DNA from: Anopheles merus
Taxonomy: Eukaryota > Arthropoda > Insecta > Diptera > Culicidae
Direction of reading: 5' to 3'
Length of the DNA stretch: 64,000 nucleotides
NCBI RefSeq assembly: GCF_017562075.2
Contig: NC_054082.1
Location: 58,544,779-58,608,778, forward strand
In this document: one piece after another, positions 41,740-52,458 of the stretch
How the letters are laid out: every line of letters begins with the position of its first letter
Position numbering within the stretch: position 1 is the stretch's first letter
Made by a program: the position numbers and the translations under genes
The notes under the pieces: generated by a model
Database searches by the model: none
Seen by the model: the letters and a program-made list of their open reading frames with translations, nothing else
What the model was told of the DNA's origin: nothing

Positions 41740-44225
41740 AACTTAAAAGTATATTATCAGAACGTGTATGGGCTCCGATCGAAACTCAGTGATTTTGTTG
41801 CTGCTTCATCAGTATGCGACTATGACATTATTGTATTAACGGAAACATGGCTGGACAGTTTAATTTACTCCGGTCATCTTTTTGACAACCGGTATACGGT
41901 CTTCCGAAATGATCGAAATTCTGCAAATAGTAAAAATATTAAAGGAGGAGAATCCTAATCGCAGTACTATCAAAATGGGTGAGTCAAATGTTCTCTTCTG
42001 ACCCTTCCATCGAAACCGTGTTTATTCGTATTACAAACATGAACACTGCGCACACCATTGGAGCCATATACATACCTCCAGATAAATCTAATAACACACA
42101 TGTAATGAATCCTCTATGCTGAACCGTGCGGAACGTCAGAGAAGCGCACCCACATGATCGAATATTAATACTGGGAGATTTTAACCAACCTAATCTTGCA
42201 TGGAAGTTGTCAGACAGGGGGCTACCAACGCTCGATTTTTCTGGATCCCAAATTTCCACCATATGCGGGGATCTGCTGGATGAAATGAACTATGCAGGCA
42301 TGACACAAGTTAACTTTATTAAAAATATCAAAAACAATGTACTAGACCTCATTTTTACTGACGACAATATTATGAAGGAAGGGATGAAGATCCAATCTAC
42401 ACAAGATTGGCTAATAAATACCGATGTGTATCATCCATGTTTAATTGCGGAATTCAAATCGTATCGCACTAATATCAACGATCCTGACTCGGAGAACGCT
42501 AATACACTCATGAGCTTTAATTTCCGCAAAGCCGACTTCGCTAAAATGGATGCTATGTTGCGCGATGTAGATTGGTCCTTCTGCAATCCCGACTGCACCA
42601 CCAACTATGATCTGAATACCGCTATTCGTTCTTTCATTGATAAACTAATAAGTATATTCGCTGAATGTTGTCCCTTAAAGACAGCATCGAGAAAACGTGG
42701 ACCTCCATGGAGTAACAGAATATTAAATAATATAAGACGATCTAAAAATAGAGCCAAGCGCCGATATAAACGCACTCGTTTGCCATCAGAAAAGCTCTGG
42801 CTAAATACCATTACCAGCCATTTTAGACAAGTGAACAAACTGTTCTACAATGATTACATACAAAATCTACAATCACAGTTTATCGATTGCCCAACATTAT
42901 TCTGGCAATTCATGCACAATAAACAAAAGGACAGCGGCGCACCTAATCATCTTGTTTGGAATGATAAACATGCAGATAATCGTTACGACATATGTCAACT
43001 ATTCGCTGAAAAATTCAAAAGTGTTTATTCTGTTGATACTACTACCTCATCGCTGCTTGATGCTGCTTTGGAATACACACCTTCTGACGCTTTCTGTGTT
43101 TCGCTAAAAGATTTCGAGATAAGAGGTGATATCATCTGTAATGTCATCAATCGACTGGAAACTTCATATTGTCCGGGGCCCGATGAGATACCGACCGAGA
43201 TTGGAAATCATGATCTACGACGTCCTAGTAATGTCATGTATCAATTACATATCGGTTGATCAACATGGTTTCGTACCTAAACGATCCGTAAGCACCAACT
43301 TGGCTCAGTTCGTTTCTGAATGTATAATATATCGTTCGAATCGGAATATCAAATGGATACAGTGTACACTGATTTCCAAGCTGCGTTTCATAGCATCAAT
43401 CACAACATCCTTCTTGCAAAACTCGCACAGCTTGGTATTTCACCTCTTGTCGTCGATTGGTTGAAATCATATCTGAGGGACAGAATGTATTCTGTAAGAA
43501 TAGATAACATCTTTTCGCAACCATTCACAAATACTTCTGGAGTTCCCCAAGGCAGCAACTTGGGGCCGCTATTATATACACTCTACATAAACGATGTGAC
43601 TCTTATTCTCCCAAAACATTCTGTACTACTTTATGTTAATGATATTAAAACTTTTTTCAGTTATCGGGTCAATCGATGATTGTTTCGCGCTCCAGAACAA
43701 TCTCAACCTATTCAGCAATTGGTGTGTGGCAAACCAGCTAAGCCTCTGTGTGGATAAATGCAGCGCGATTACATTCAGCAGGAAACGAACCCCTTTAAGT
43801 TTTTGTTACACATTGCGTAGTTACAATTTGTCTCGCGTCTCATCAGTCAGGGATCTTGGTGTAATCCTTGATTCATCATTATCCTTTCGCGAGCATTACC
43901 ACTCTATTGTTACCAAGGCCAATAGGATGTTAGGATTTGTAATCAGACTCTTGAGATAAAAGATCCAATATGGCTGACGGCTAGGATAGAAAGCATACAA
44001 AAAACATTCTCCAGAATAGCAATACACCGACTACAATGGGCTTCATCACAACATTTAGATTACCTGTCACAGTGCATGCTTCTTGGTCTACAAACCTTAG
44101 AACATAGACGTCAGACATTACAAGCTACTTTTGTCGCCAAGTTAATCAACGGGGACATAGACTCTCCCTACCTGCTAGAAAAGCTGAATCTGTATACTCC
44201 TGAATGACCTCTCAGGATACGTGAG
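41740..44225 (+). pseudogene. N5: decayed CR1-like ORF2 with changed RT active site
   Basis: Starts at the endonuclease (YYQNVYGLRSKL, VLTETWLDS), with frameshifts near 41955 and a stop near 42121. It continues with ILGDFNQPNLAW (42169-42204) and VLDLIFTD to the RT start (SYCPGPDEIPTEI, 43160). A deletion removes the region between that and YISVDQHGFVPKRS (about 43245). RT continues with YTDFQAAFHSINH, SGVPQGSNLGPLLY and LLYVNDIKTF, in which the usual F/YADD is YVND, so the catalytic Asp pair is broken. A frame shift follows near 43650, and more deletion near 43960. The C-terminal part (QHLDYLSQCMLLGLQTLEHR) ends about 44205. Dead copy, 5' truncated or directly abutting N4. Confidence 0.82.
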
Positions 44226-44419
44226 CTGTTAAGACCTACGTTCTCAAGATCTGCACATTCCTAAAATGGGCCTATTAACCGAATGATACAAAGATTCAAC
44301 AAATACCAAAGATTATTCGACATCAATATTAGTATAGCTCAGTTTAAAATCAATTGTCTCTCGTTTCCTTATTGATAGCGCTGTAGCTAAGTTTGAAGAT
44401 GAATTAAGGATTTATTATA
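44226..44419 (+). other. N5 3' untranslated region
   Basis: Non-coding stretch up to the TA where the mariner-type element inserted. Confidence 0.4.
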
Positions 44420-45104
44420 CAGGGTGTTCGAGATAAATTTGACAGTTTCTGAGGGAATAGGAAAGAAATTTTTATCAAATTTATGTTAAATATTTAAAAA
44501 AATATTTTTCTACAAAGTTTAGCTTACCATGTTTGCCGCATTTTTTATTCGAAGTACCCCCCTCCGCGTCGATGGCCGCGTGCACCCGCTTCCGGAACCG
44601 CGCGCAAGCCCGGACAACCATGTCTCTGGGGATGGCCGCAAACACGGCCTTTATTCTGGCCACCAGCTCCGCTTTGGTATTGCAGGACGCCCTGTTGGTG
44701 TCCCGCTCAACTGTGCCCCACACAAAATAATCCAAAGGATTAAGGTCAGGGGAGTTGGTGGCTAAACGTCGGTGCTGGTGTACCGGTCGAAATTTGCAGT
44801 GAGCCATTGGCGTGTTTTAACGGCCGTATGGCATGGTGCAGAATCCTGCTGCCAAACGTACGGCCGCCCATTGGCCACCGTATTGTTTTTACGGTGTTCA
44901 GCGAACGCATCACCGCCTTCCGAATTTCGGCATTCGTATGGCCGGCACGAACCATCATAACACACGTTACGCGCTTGTACAGTTTTTTTCACTTGTTCGC
45001 ACAACTTTTAGCAATCGAATGGCATATCAATCATTTCGATACGTCAACTCAACCCAGAGATATAAACCCAAAGGCCAGGTGTCAAATTTATCTCGAACAC
45101 CCTG
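44420..45104 (-). mobile_element. Tc1/mariner-type remnant with perfect 25-bp TIRs
   Basis: 25-bp perfect inverted ends 44420-44444 and 45080-45104 (CAGGGTGTTCGAGATAAATT...), flanked by TA on both sides (44418-44419, 45105-45106). Only 685 bp, about half the size of an autonomous element, with the transposase N-terminus missing. Confidence 0.92.
44481..45004 (-). pseudogene. Mariner-type transposase C-terminal half, frameshifted
   Basis: Minus-strand frame 45004-44762 includes WQQDSAPCHTA with the second catalytic Asp. A shift near 44790 leads to frame 44807-44481 with NSPDLNPLDYFVWGTVE containing the third acidic residue. The DNA-binding helix-turn-helix domain and first catalytic Asp are absent. 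The spacing suggests a DD(34-37)D-type enzyme; the exact family cannot be set by eye. The intact ends could still be mobilised in trans. Confidence 0.85.
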
Positions 45105-45106
45105 TA

Positions 45107-45960
45107 TAAGTAAGTGTTCCAGCAAATCTATCTAAACGAATATTTACAAATTCTCTACCATGGTGCACTAGATACCTTAAAAGGCTAGAAAGAATCCGTC
45201 GTTCTGCGTATCGTATATTCAGTCGTATACGCAATGAAGCCGATAGAAGCAATTTCCTGGAGGCTGCAAGGATCTGCAAGGTAAGATGAAACGTACTTTC
45301 CTTCCATCATGCATGACACTTGATGGTCGATTATTTACTGACACGCGAGAAATATGTAATGGTTTTGCAGAGCTGTTTGCGCGTAGTTGCATGAGCTTTC
45401 CCGAACAAAACCTGAAGGTAGAGGAAGCGTTACGTTTTGTGGCTCAGGACTCCGTAGACATTTCTTTGCCTTCTTTTACAATCGATGATGTACGTTTAAT
45501 GGCTTCAAAGCTGAAACCCTCCTCAGCCTCTGGACCCGATAACATTCCGGGAATAGTGATCGTTTCATGCATCGACTAATTGGCTTCCTAACTGGTATCC
45601 ATTTTTAATAAATCACTTCGCACTGGATTCTTCCCTGACCAATGGAAAAAGTCACGGATATTTCCCGTTTACAAAAAAGGCGACCGAATTTCTATCTCAA
45701 ATTATTGAGCTATTTCCAAGCTTTTTGCATGCTAGTAAACTGTTCGAATTATTGGTTCATAAATATATAATGCATGGTGCTATTAACGTATTTACAACAT
45801 GGCTTCCTACCTGAACGCTCCACCATCACAAAATAGTGCAGTTATTGCATTTTACATGTTTAAACTATTAACTGAAAGAATCGATGCACCTCTATTTCTA
45901 AGTAATGTAAATTTTATGTCCCTTCTAGACCTTTATGAACTCGACAATTTTTAATAATTG
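45107..45960 (+). pseudogene. N6: short CR1-like ORF2 fragment
   Basis: From the mariner TA onward, the frame gives LPWCTRYLKRLERIRRSAYR (45158-45217), the linker between endonuclease and RT. Then 45286-45579 (GFAELFARSC, LKPSSASGPDNIPGI) enters RT, with a stop at 45577-45579. Decayed pieces continue (PVYKKGDRISISNY near 45665, then RST-like remnants) with many stops to about 45960. Strongly degraded. Confidence 0.7.
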
Positions 45961-46126
45961 ATTTTCGTTATCGTATTTTCTGTGCTAGGGATCCGATGTT
46001 ATTGATGTCCAAGAATTTTAATTTATTATCAAATTTAGTAGACCTGTCTTTTAGTGTACCGAAATGTACTAGTGTCATACGAGACTGCATTACGTCTAAT
46101 TTTAGGAACCCATAGTTTAAGACATC
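45961..46126. other. Unassigned flank of the inverted duplication
   Basis: AT-rich; no supported feature. Confidence 0.4.
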
Positions 46127-46628
46127 CCTACGAGCAAAGAGAATGAAAAAGTGTGCGACTTTCTGGCGAGGGACATGTAGAAGCAGGGGGAGACGGTTGG
46201 AAATACGCGGAATTACGCGGAGGCGCGAGCGTCTTTTGGTTTATACACAGTTTTTGCACTCACACAATTACACATGTGTGAATGTGTGCGTTCACTTTCA
46301 GCCTGCGCTCAGTTTGGTTTTCTCGCAGTGGCATGCTGGTATCGGTGTTTCGCTCGCACTAGTGCAGCGAGTTTTCCTCTGTGCGTTCCCTTTCTTGCCA
46401 CCACACGAAATTGTCAGTTCAGCTCGAGCGTTCGCCGTGAAAGGCCGCGCGCGTGTTAGCCAAACTCCCGGGCGATCGAAGTTTCGCTAAGTGTTGTGCT
46501 CATTGAAATGAAGCTGTGCTTATCTTTCACCATTCATCCTAAATGTGTGATTTGCGCTGCTTTATTTCAATGTTTTTGCGCACGTTTCGTGAAATATATT
46601 ATTTCCTATCTTTTGTTTTGCTGTTCAG
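46127..46628 (+). repeat. Family X, copy X1 (half element)
   Basis: Starts CCCTACGAGCAAAGAGAATG, the terminal repeat of family X, and runs through its conserved TATCGGTGTTTCGCTCGCAC, CACACGAAATTGTCAG and hairpin (46501-46572) segments. It ends at a fragment of a G-C-like LTR (46629). The far terminal repeat is missing. Inverted relative to X4, of which it is the arm partner. Confidence 0.75.
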
Positions 46629-46697
46629 GTGTAGCATATCTGCTAAACAGAACTTATTATAAACCATACCATCAGCTACAGACGCATTGTAACACAC
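46629..46697 (+). repeat. Fragment of G-C-type LTR (first ~70 bp)
   Basis: TGTAGCATATCTGCTAAACA and following bases match the start of the G-C LTR with about 15% difference. It replaces the rest of X1, indicating a rearrangement or template switch. Confidence 0.7.
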
Positions 46698-47294
46698 ATT
46701 TTAAATTTTCAGCCCAAAACAATGGACTTCCGATCCGATCTTGGGTTGGACCTCACCGCGTGTTTCTACCTACCCCTCGCATGAAAATTTCGTTCTCTTT
46801 GTCTGTCGGGTGTCGGGTTGTTATTCCCGGCGACACATGTTGGTTCCAGGAACTGCAATCGATCACGCTTCGATCTTGGGCGGTACCGATGTCGCAATAT
46901 CTATTGATTGGAGATGTGACAAGTAAGGGAAGAAGGGGCAAAATGGGCATGTGGGACAGAACGGGCACCTTCTATTTAAGCATTATTTCACTACAAAGAT
47001 ACATTCCAATGCTCGAAAGGTATTAATTAGAGTGTTCTATGAACACCATGTTAGTTTTATAACCCTTTAAAAACAAATAACCAAGGAAAATGCAAAATAA
47101 GATGAACTAGCATATTGATGTGATTTTTGCCGCTTCGAAAATAAGCCGAAACCAATTTCATAGGGATGGGTGGAAGTTTCACATTGTTTATTTTGAAAGA
47201 TATAATATTTATTTACAGTTTGTCTCAACAAAGCAAGACAATTGAATCCGTTGAATCCGGGCTTTCCTGTGTAGTAAGTTCGGAGATTGTCACA

Positions 47295-48032
47295 GTTGCC
47301 ATGTAGTAAGTTTGGAAATAGTTACGGTCGCCATGTAATGTGATGATCGTACAACTGTACATCGAGTATTGAGTACCGTCGCGGTTGGTCAGTGTTTCGC
47401 TGACATGTATCGAGGAAGAATAATACTTTGTTTGAAGCGGACTTTTCAACACTTGAACGTCCAGGCGATCATAGAAACCCAGAAGGGGTATCCTTTACTG
47501 GAAACGTTGGAGTTTAGAAGCCTTACCTTGGGAAGGGGGACATAACTAAACTCTGGAAATAAGGGGAAGCTTTTGGAATTGGTTTTATGTATACTCAATA
47601 GGTTTCGTACATTTGGTTTTGGAATGTGTTTTTGTCCCAATTAAAGTTTATTGATATGAGGTGCAATTTATACATTGTATCGGAGTGAGGTGTCTGCCAT
47701 TATGTGCCTATGCTGCGCTTTTAGTGTTATTACGAAGGTTCTGGAAAGTTTAAAACGGTTCTAGCCAAACGGTTATGTTCGTCGATCTTTGCCTACACGC
47801 TTTTGGCAATAACTTGCTATGCGTTCTCTGTTTGTCCACTTTGCTGCAGTAACGCTTGAATTGCTTATGTTGCGCGTTTCGTTTGTTTTCAATAAATGTG
47901 TCTCAATGATTTTTGTATGAACAGTATGGTCTGTGCATGTTGCTTTGGTGTGGATTGATTTGCTGATAAAATATAATGAATGTGTTGCAATAGTGGGATT
48001 TGGCTTTCCGAAATGTGTTACAATGCGTCGGA
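47295..48032 (-). repeat. Diverged G-C-like LTR, minus orientation
   Basis: The complement contains AACACATTTCGGAAAGCCAA, GCGCAACATAAGCA, CCAAATGTACGAAACC, TTGAGTATACATAA and TTGAAAAGTCCGCTTC in the same order as 7941-8695. Its first ~70 bases are missing where X2 abuts (48034). A matching partial copy on the other arm is at 55261-55605. Confidence 0.75.
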
Positions 48033-48033
48033 T

Positions 48034-48225
48034 TCGCAGCGCCGTGCTGATATCGGTGTCTCACTTGCACTGCTGCACCGAAAGTTCCTCTGTGTGCTCT
48101 CATTCTTGCTACCACACGAAATCGTCAGTACAGCTCAAGGATCCGCAGCGAGCGGCCGCACGTGTGTCAGTCTAAGTCCTGGACGACTGGTGTTGTGATT
48201 TTGTAAAGTGTTCAAGTATTCAAGT
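48034..48225 (+). repeat. Family X, copy X2, left piece
   Basis: Contains TATCGGTGTCTCACTTGCAC, CACACGAAATCGTCAGTACA and GTCTAAGTCCTGGACGA, matching the complement of 50700-50870. Truncated at its left end; its right end is the insertion point of G-E (TSD CAAGT 48221-48225). Continues at 53864. Confidence 0.8.
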
Positions 48226-48401
48226 TATCGTCATTATAATGTATGAACTTTATTTCCGTGGTATTCTGCTTACAAACGTGCAAAGTGACGCTGCTTTTTC
48301 TTGGCGCACTTTTTCTCCCATTCCCCGTTTGACGGTTCTTGACAGCTACCTCCTGTCAGGTTGGCTCATACGATAACTTGCTGTACGTGCTGGTTATGAC
48401 A
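48226..48401 (-). repeat. G-E 3' LTR
   Basis: 176 bp; matches 53676-53863 apart from a 9-bp gap (TTCTTCGTG missing here), one T, and a few changes in the last seven bases on the minus strand. Confidence 0.85.
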
Positions 48402-48435
48402 GCTCTTCCCCCCGAAAATAGTTTTTATTAATAAT

Positions 48436-50104
48436 CTATATATCTAGACGTTTTACTGGTTTTATCGTCCTCGTAGATCGCCGCAACTCCGCATCTGGTG
48501 TTATCTCTGCTAGACATGGAGGCTCCGACCGAAAACTTGGAGGTGTTGGGTTGGATAGTGATTTTTCTATTGACCTAGATGATGAATATTTAGTTACTTT
48601 TTGTGAAATGTTGTTTTGTTTGATAGCTTTTTCCGATAGCAAATTATGTTAATCTTTACCTTTGCCAAAAATATACAAATCATTGGTACTGTTTGGGTTA
48701 TTACCTACGGATCGCATTTGATCAATGTGACGTTTCCAAGTTCTTCCATCATCTAATTCTATCAAGTAGTGAAATTTGCCTAACCTTTCTTTTACTTTTC
48801 CAAATTCCCACTTATTATCCTTAATGTACTCTCTGGCTGCTACCCTTTGAACATTTTGAAATTCTTTGATTTTTAAGGTCACTTCTTTGGAAGATGTACT
48901 CGTTGAAGGAATCATCAAGTCGATACGACGTCGTATTTGCCGTCCAAAAACTAACATGGACGGTGAGAATCCCGTACTTGGGTGTATCATTTTTCGATAA
49001 GACATTAAAATATTGCTCAATACTCCTGGAATTTCTAAACGACTACACTTCATAGCTTTCAGCTTTGCTTTAAATGTTTGAATGAATCGCTCGGCTTGTC
49101 CATTTGTGGCGGGATGGTATGGGGCGCTAAATTTATGAATTACGCCGTTAAACTTTAACGAGTGAGCAAATTCTGTTGATGAAAACTGAGTGCCATTATC
49201 ACTCACCAAAATTATAGGAACTCCGAAAGTACTAAATATGTCCCTGCATGTATTAATCGTGGTTTCGGTTGTGATGTTATATACTATTCGGACTTCAGGC
49301 CATTTTGAAAATGCGTCTACTAGTATAAAAAATAGCTTCTCATGAAAGGACCTGCATAATCTACATGCACTCTTTGAAAAGGACCTTCAGCTTTCTACCA
49401 ACAATGGATCGGTACTTTGGGTGGGTTTGCTCTTGTTTCTTGACAAAATTGGCAGTTGATAACCATATTTTCTATGTCCTTATCTATATTAGGCCACCAG
49501 CAATAACTTCTTGCTAATGACTTTATTCTCGATATTCCAAAGTGAGAGGAATGAAGTTCCTGTAATACTTTCTCCCTTAAAATGGGGGGTATATACACTC
49601 TACTGCCTCGCATTATACAGTCGCTCTGTAAGGAAAATTATTTTTGATCAATGCCAAAACAATACTTTGGACGGATGGTTTTTCCCGTTCTGAGAGCTCG
49701 TAATAGCTCTTCAACTTCTGCATCGTTGTCGTAGCCTTTCCTAATTCGAGCACTGTAAGTGGTAATGTTTGAATAGTGTTTATCTCCACTACATCAGACT
49801 CTTCTATTTTGGTTTCCGAGTCCACTGATGGTAAGGGCAGCCTTGAAAACGCATCTGCGTTGTAGTGGTTTGCTGATTTACGATGGCGAATATTGTATTC
49901 GAATCCTTGCAAAAAAACTGCGTAATGCTGCATTGCTGACATCGTTGGCAATCCTTTATTTTCTGCAAATATTTGTGCCAACGGCTTGTTGTCGGTTATG
50001 AGTGTAAATTTCCGTCCATATAAGTATTGGTGAAATTTACGGACTCCAAACATGATTGCGTATGCCTCTTTATCAATTTGTGAATAACGTTGTTGTATTT
50101 TATT
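48436..50104 (-). pseudogene. G-E pol C-terminal half (RNase H end, integrase)
   Basis: Read on the minus strand from the X3 insertion: RYSQIDKEAYAIMFGVRKFH, LITDNKPLAQIF, GLPTMSAMQHYAVFLQGF and NADAFSRLPLP complete RNase H. Integrase: finger HSSHFGISRIKSLARSYCWW with CQFCQ; the core begins HVDYAGPF near 49350 in a shifted frame; then MVSDNGTQFSS and NGQAERFIQTF (second Asp and Glu) at 49209-49080. The C-terminal domain (FGKVKERLGKFHYLIELDDG) stops at 48649, and 48642-48436 holds the basic end. At least two frame breaks lie between 49210 and 49400. Confidence 0.8.
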
Positions 50105-50106
50105 TA

Positions 50107-51047
50107 CCCTACGGACAAAGAGCGGGTAATTTTTATCATGGTGTGCGTAAAAACCTAGAGTTAAGCCGATGGAAGATTTTCTAGGCTTAAAAAAGGGGGC
50201 GGGAACGGGTACCACGGTTCTCTCCCGCTCCCATGTAAAATACACGGTGCGCTCTCTCAATGCTCGCGCCCATACGCGAGCATCCTTTCGTGTGCTTGTG
50301 TTAGTTTCTTTCGTGTTGCGCTGTGTGCGTTTCTTACGTTCAGCGATCGCTCACACTCGCTGCGTATTTTTTTGTTATCTAAAGCTAAACAAAAACGTAA
50401 ACACGCGTAGATTTTTTTTTTCATCACTTTATTGAAACATTTACATTTTAACTTTACACGATTTCACACATCTACGTAAGTTGATACGCAATATTTGCCT
50501 AAAATAAAATTGATCGCTCCATCGATGCAAACGTTAAAATGGCCGAATATCTGCGTAGATCCTTTTGCACACGTTGATTACTGTAAAAAAGATACGAAAT
50601 GAAGCTGCGCGATGTACATAACATGCATTACGAATCATTCGCGCAGCTTCATTTGAATTCGCACAACACTTGAACACTTGAACACTTTACAAAATCATAA
50701 CATCAATCGTCCAGGACTTAGGCTGACGCACGTTCGGCCGCTCGCTGCCGATCCTTGAGCTGTACTGACGATTTAGTGTGGTAGCAAGAACGAGAGCACA
50801 CAGAGGAACTTTCGGTGCAGCAGTGCAAGCGAGACACCGACATCAGCACAGCGCTGTGAGCAGATCAAACTGAGCGAGCTGGCCGAAAATGAACGCACAC
50901 ATTTCCACATGTGTAACTGTGTTAGTGCCAAAAACTGTGTCGAAACCAAAACGCGCTCTCGCCTCCGTGTATTTCACACCGATTCTCCGCTTAACTCTAG
51001 GTTTTTACACACACCATGATAAAATATCCCGCTCGTTGTTTGTAGGG
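50107..51047. repeat. Family X, copy X3 (complete, 941 bp)
   Basis: Ends CCCTACGGACAAAGAGCGGG and, inverted, CCCTACAAACAACGAGCGGG; terminal repeats extend about 60 bp with about eight mismatches. TA on both sides (50105-50106, 51048-51049). Removing the element and one TA restores the G-E RNase H frame exactly, which fixes the boundaries. It has no protein ORF. On the minus strand it carries an initiator-like TCAGTAC, a hairpin (50597-50674), and AATAAAGTGATG near 50430 as a polyadenylation signal. Confidence 0.9.
50597..50674. other. Conserved hairpin in X3
   Basis: Perfect 16-bp stem, AAATGAAGCTGCGCGA at 50597-50612 and its complement at 50659-50674, with a 46-nt loop. Equivalent hairpins in X1 46501-46572, X2 53881-53931 and X4 56667-56740 keep the GAAATGAAGC core while the rest of the stem and loop vary. 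Confidence 0.7.
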
Positions 51048-51049
51048 TA

Positions 51050-52458
51050 AGGTTTGGAAAGCGTATTGCAAGGGTCTTTCAGATCCATCAGGGAATTGAT
51101 GGCTTAACACAGCACCCACTCCATAAGGTGATGCATCTGTAGCTAATACGATAGGAAGATTAGGGTTATAATGAACTAACACTCTTTCAGTTTGCATTTC
51201 TTTTTTCACATGGGTAAATGATTTATTGCAATGCTCGTCCCATACATAAGGTATTTCATCCAAAAGAGATTATTCAGAGGATAAATAACTGTACTTAAAT
51301 GTGGGAAGAAACGACCATAATAGTTAATTAATCCCAGGAACGAACGTAACTGATCTTTGTTTCTTGGGATAGGCATATCTTGTATGGCTTAAATTTTTGT
51401 ATTCAGTTTATGTATGCCATGCTTATCTACTACATATCCGCAATATTCTATCTGGTCTTCGAAAAAGCAACATTTTGATTTATTTACTCTTAAATTGTAT
51501 TTTTCCAATCTTTTCAAAACTTCTTCCAATCTTTGTAAATGCATTTCGTCATTTGGGCCTGTAATCCGAATATCATCAATGAATGTAGTCACCCCTGGTA
51601 TGCCTTGGAGGATTTGCTCAATCAACCCTTGAAATATTGCTTGAGCCGATGCTACTCCATACATTAATCTAGTGGGGGGAAATAGTCCTTTATGTGTCGT
51701 GTTAATGTTAATATTTCGCGACAACAAGGGTTTACCTCCAATTGAAGATAAGCTTGGGAGAGATCTATTTTTGAAAATTTGTCTTCCCGGCCACATTTGC
51801 AAATAATTCTTCTACAGTCGGAAGCGGGTTTTCGTCAATTATTAAATTTGGGTTTACCGTGATTTTATATTCCCCGCATAATCTAACATTCCCTCCCGAT
51901 TTTTTTACTGAGATAATAGGAGTAGCCCATTTGGAATGATCCACTTTTTCTAGGACATTTTCTGAAATTAGTTTATCAATTTCTTTGCTCACAGCATCGC
52001 GCACCGCAAATGCGACAGGCCTAGTCTTGAAGAAAACTGGCTTTGCATCTTGACGTAGAGTTAATGAAGCTTGTAAATTTTCAATTTTTCCTAGTCCTGA
52101 ACTAAAGACTTTGGGATATTTGTTGATTAGGGTTTCTAAATTTGAGCTTGTAGTAGATTTTTCCGAGGAGCAACAGGATACTTCATAGTTGGTTTTTAGA
52201 AATTCGTTTAGGTTTAAATTTATAGTCTTTATCCAGTTACGCCCAAGCAGAAGATTCCTCTCTGATTCCGTAACAAGTAGTGGTAAAAAAGTTTCTACAC
52301 TATTAATTACAGCCTTCACCTTGATTTCACCTAGCACGTTTATCACACCAGCACAATAACTTTTCAATTTGACGTTACTTTTTTGTTGTTGTTATGTTAG
52401 GAAAATAATTTAATCTATCCCTGTTACTAATAAGGGATACTGGAGAGCCAGTGTCCAC
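51050..52458 (-). pseudogene. G-E protease, RT, RNase H start
   Basis: On the minus strand, directly after the gag TAG, come VDTGSPVSLI (protease) and, after a frameshift in an A-rich run near 52380, the rest of protease (LLVTESERNLLLGRNW) and the RT fingers (WATPIISVKKSGGNVRLCG). A shift near 51770 precedes DLSQAYLQLEV; a later frame carries RLMYGVASAQAIFQGL and FIDDIRITG (RT catalytic box) near 51590-51560. RNase H starts with LATDASPYGVGAVLSHQFPD (51140-51080) and runs into X3 after QTL. Several breaks; inactive. Confidence 0.82.

Larger units (their letters stand above)
46127..47853 (+). repeat. Left arm of a large inverted duplication
   Basis: Outer to inner it matches the complement of 57118-55054: X1, the GGACTTCCGATCCGATCTTG block, the GGGGCAAAATGGGCATGTGG block (46938), a G-C-like LTR in minus orientation, and the CTACACGCTTTTGGCAATAA block, ending at CTGCAGTAAC. 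Equivalent small frames on the two arms differ by only one or two residues in 60-75, so identity is high. The right arm is longer because it holds a more complete X copy (X4). Confidence 0.82.
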
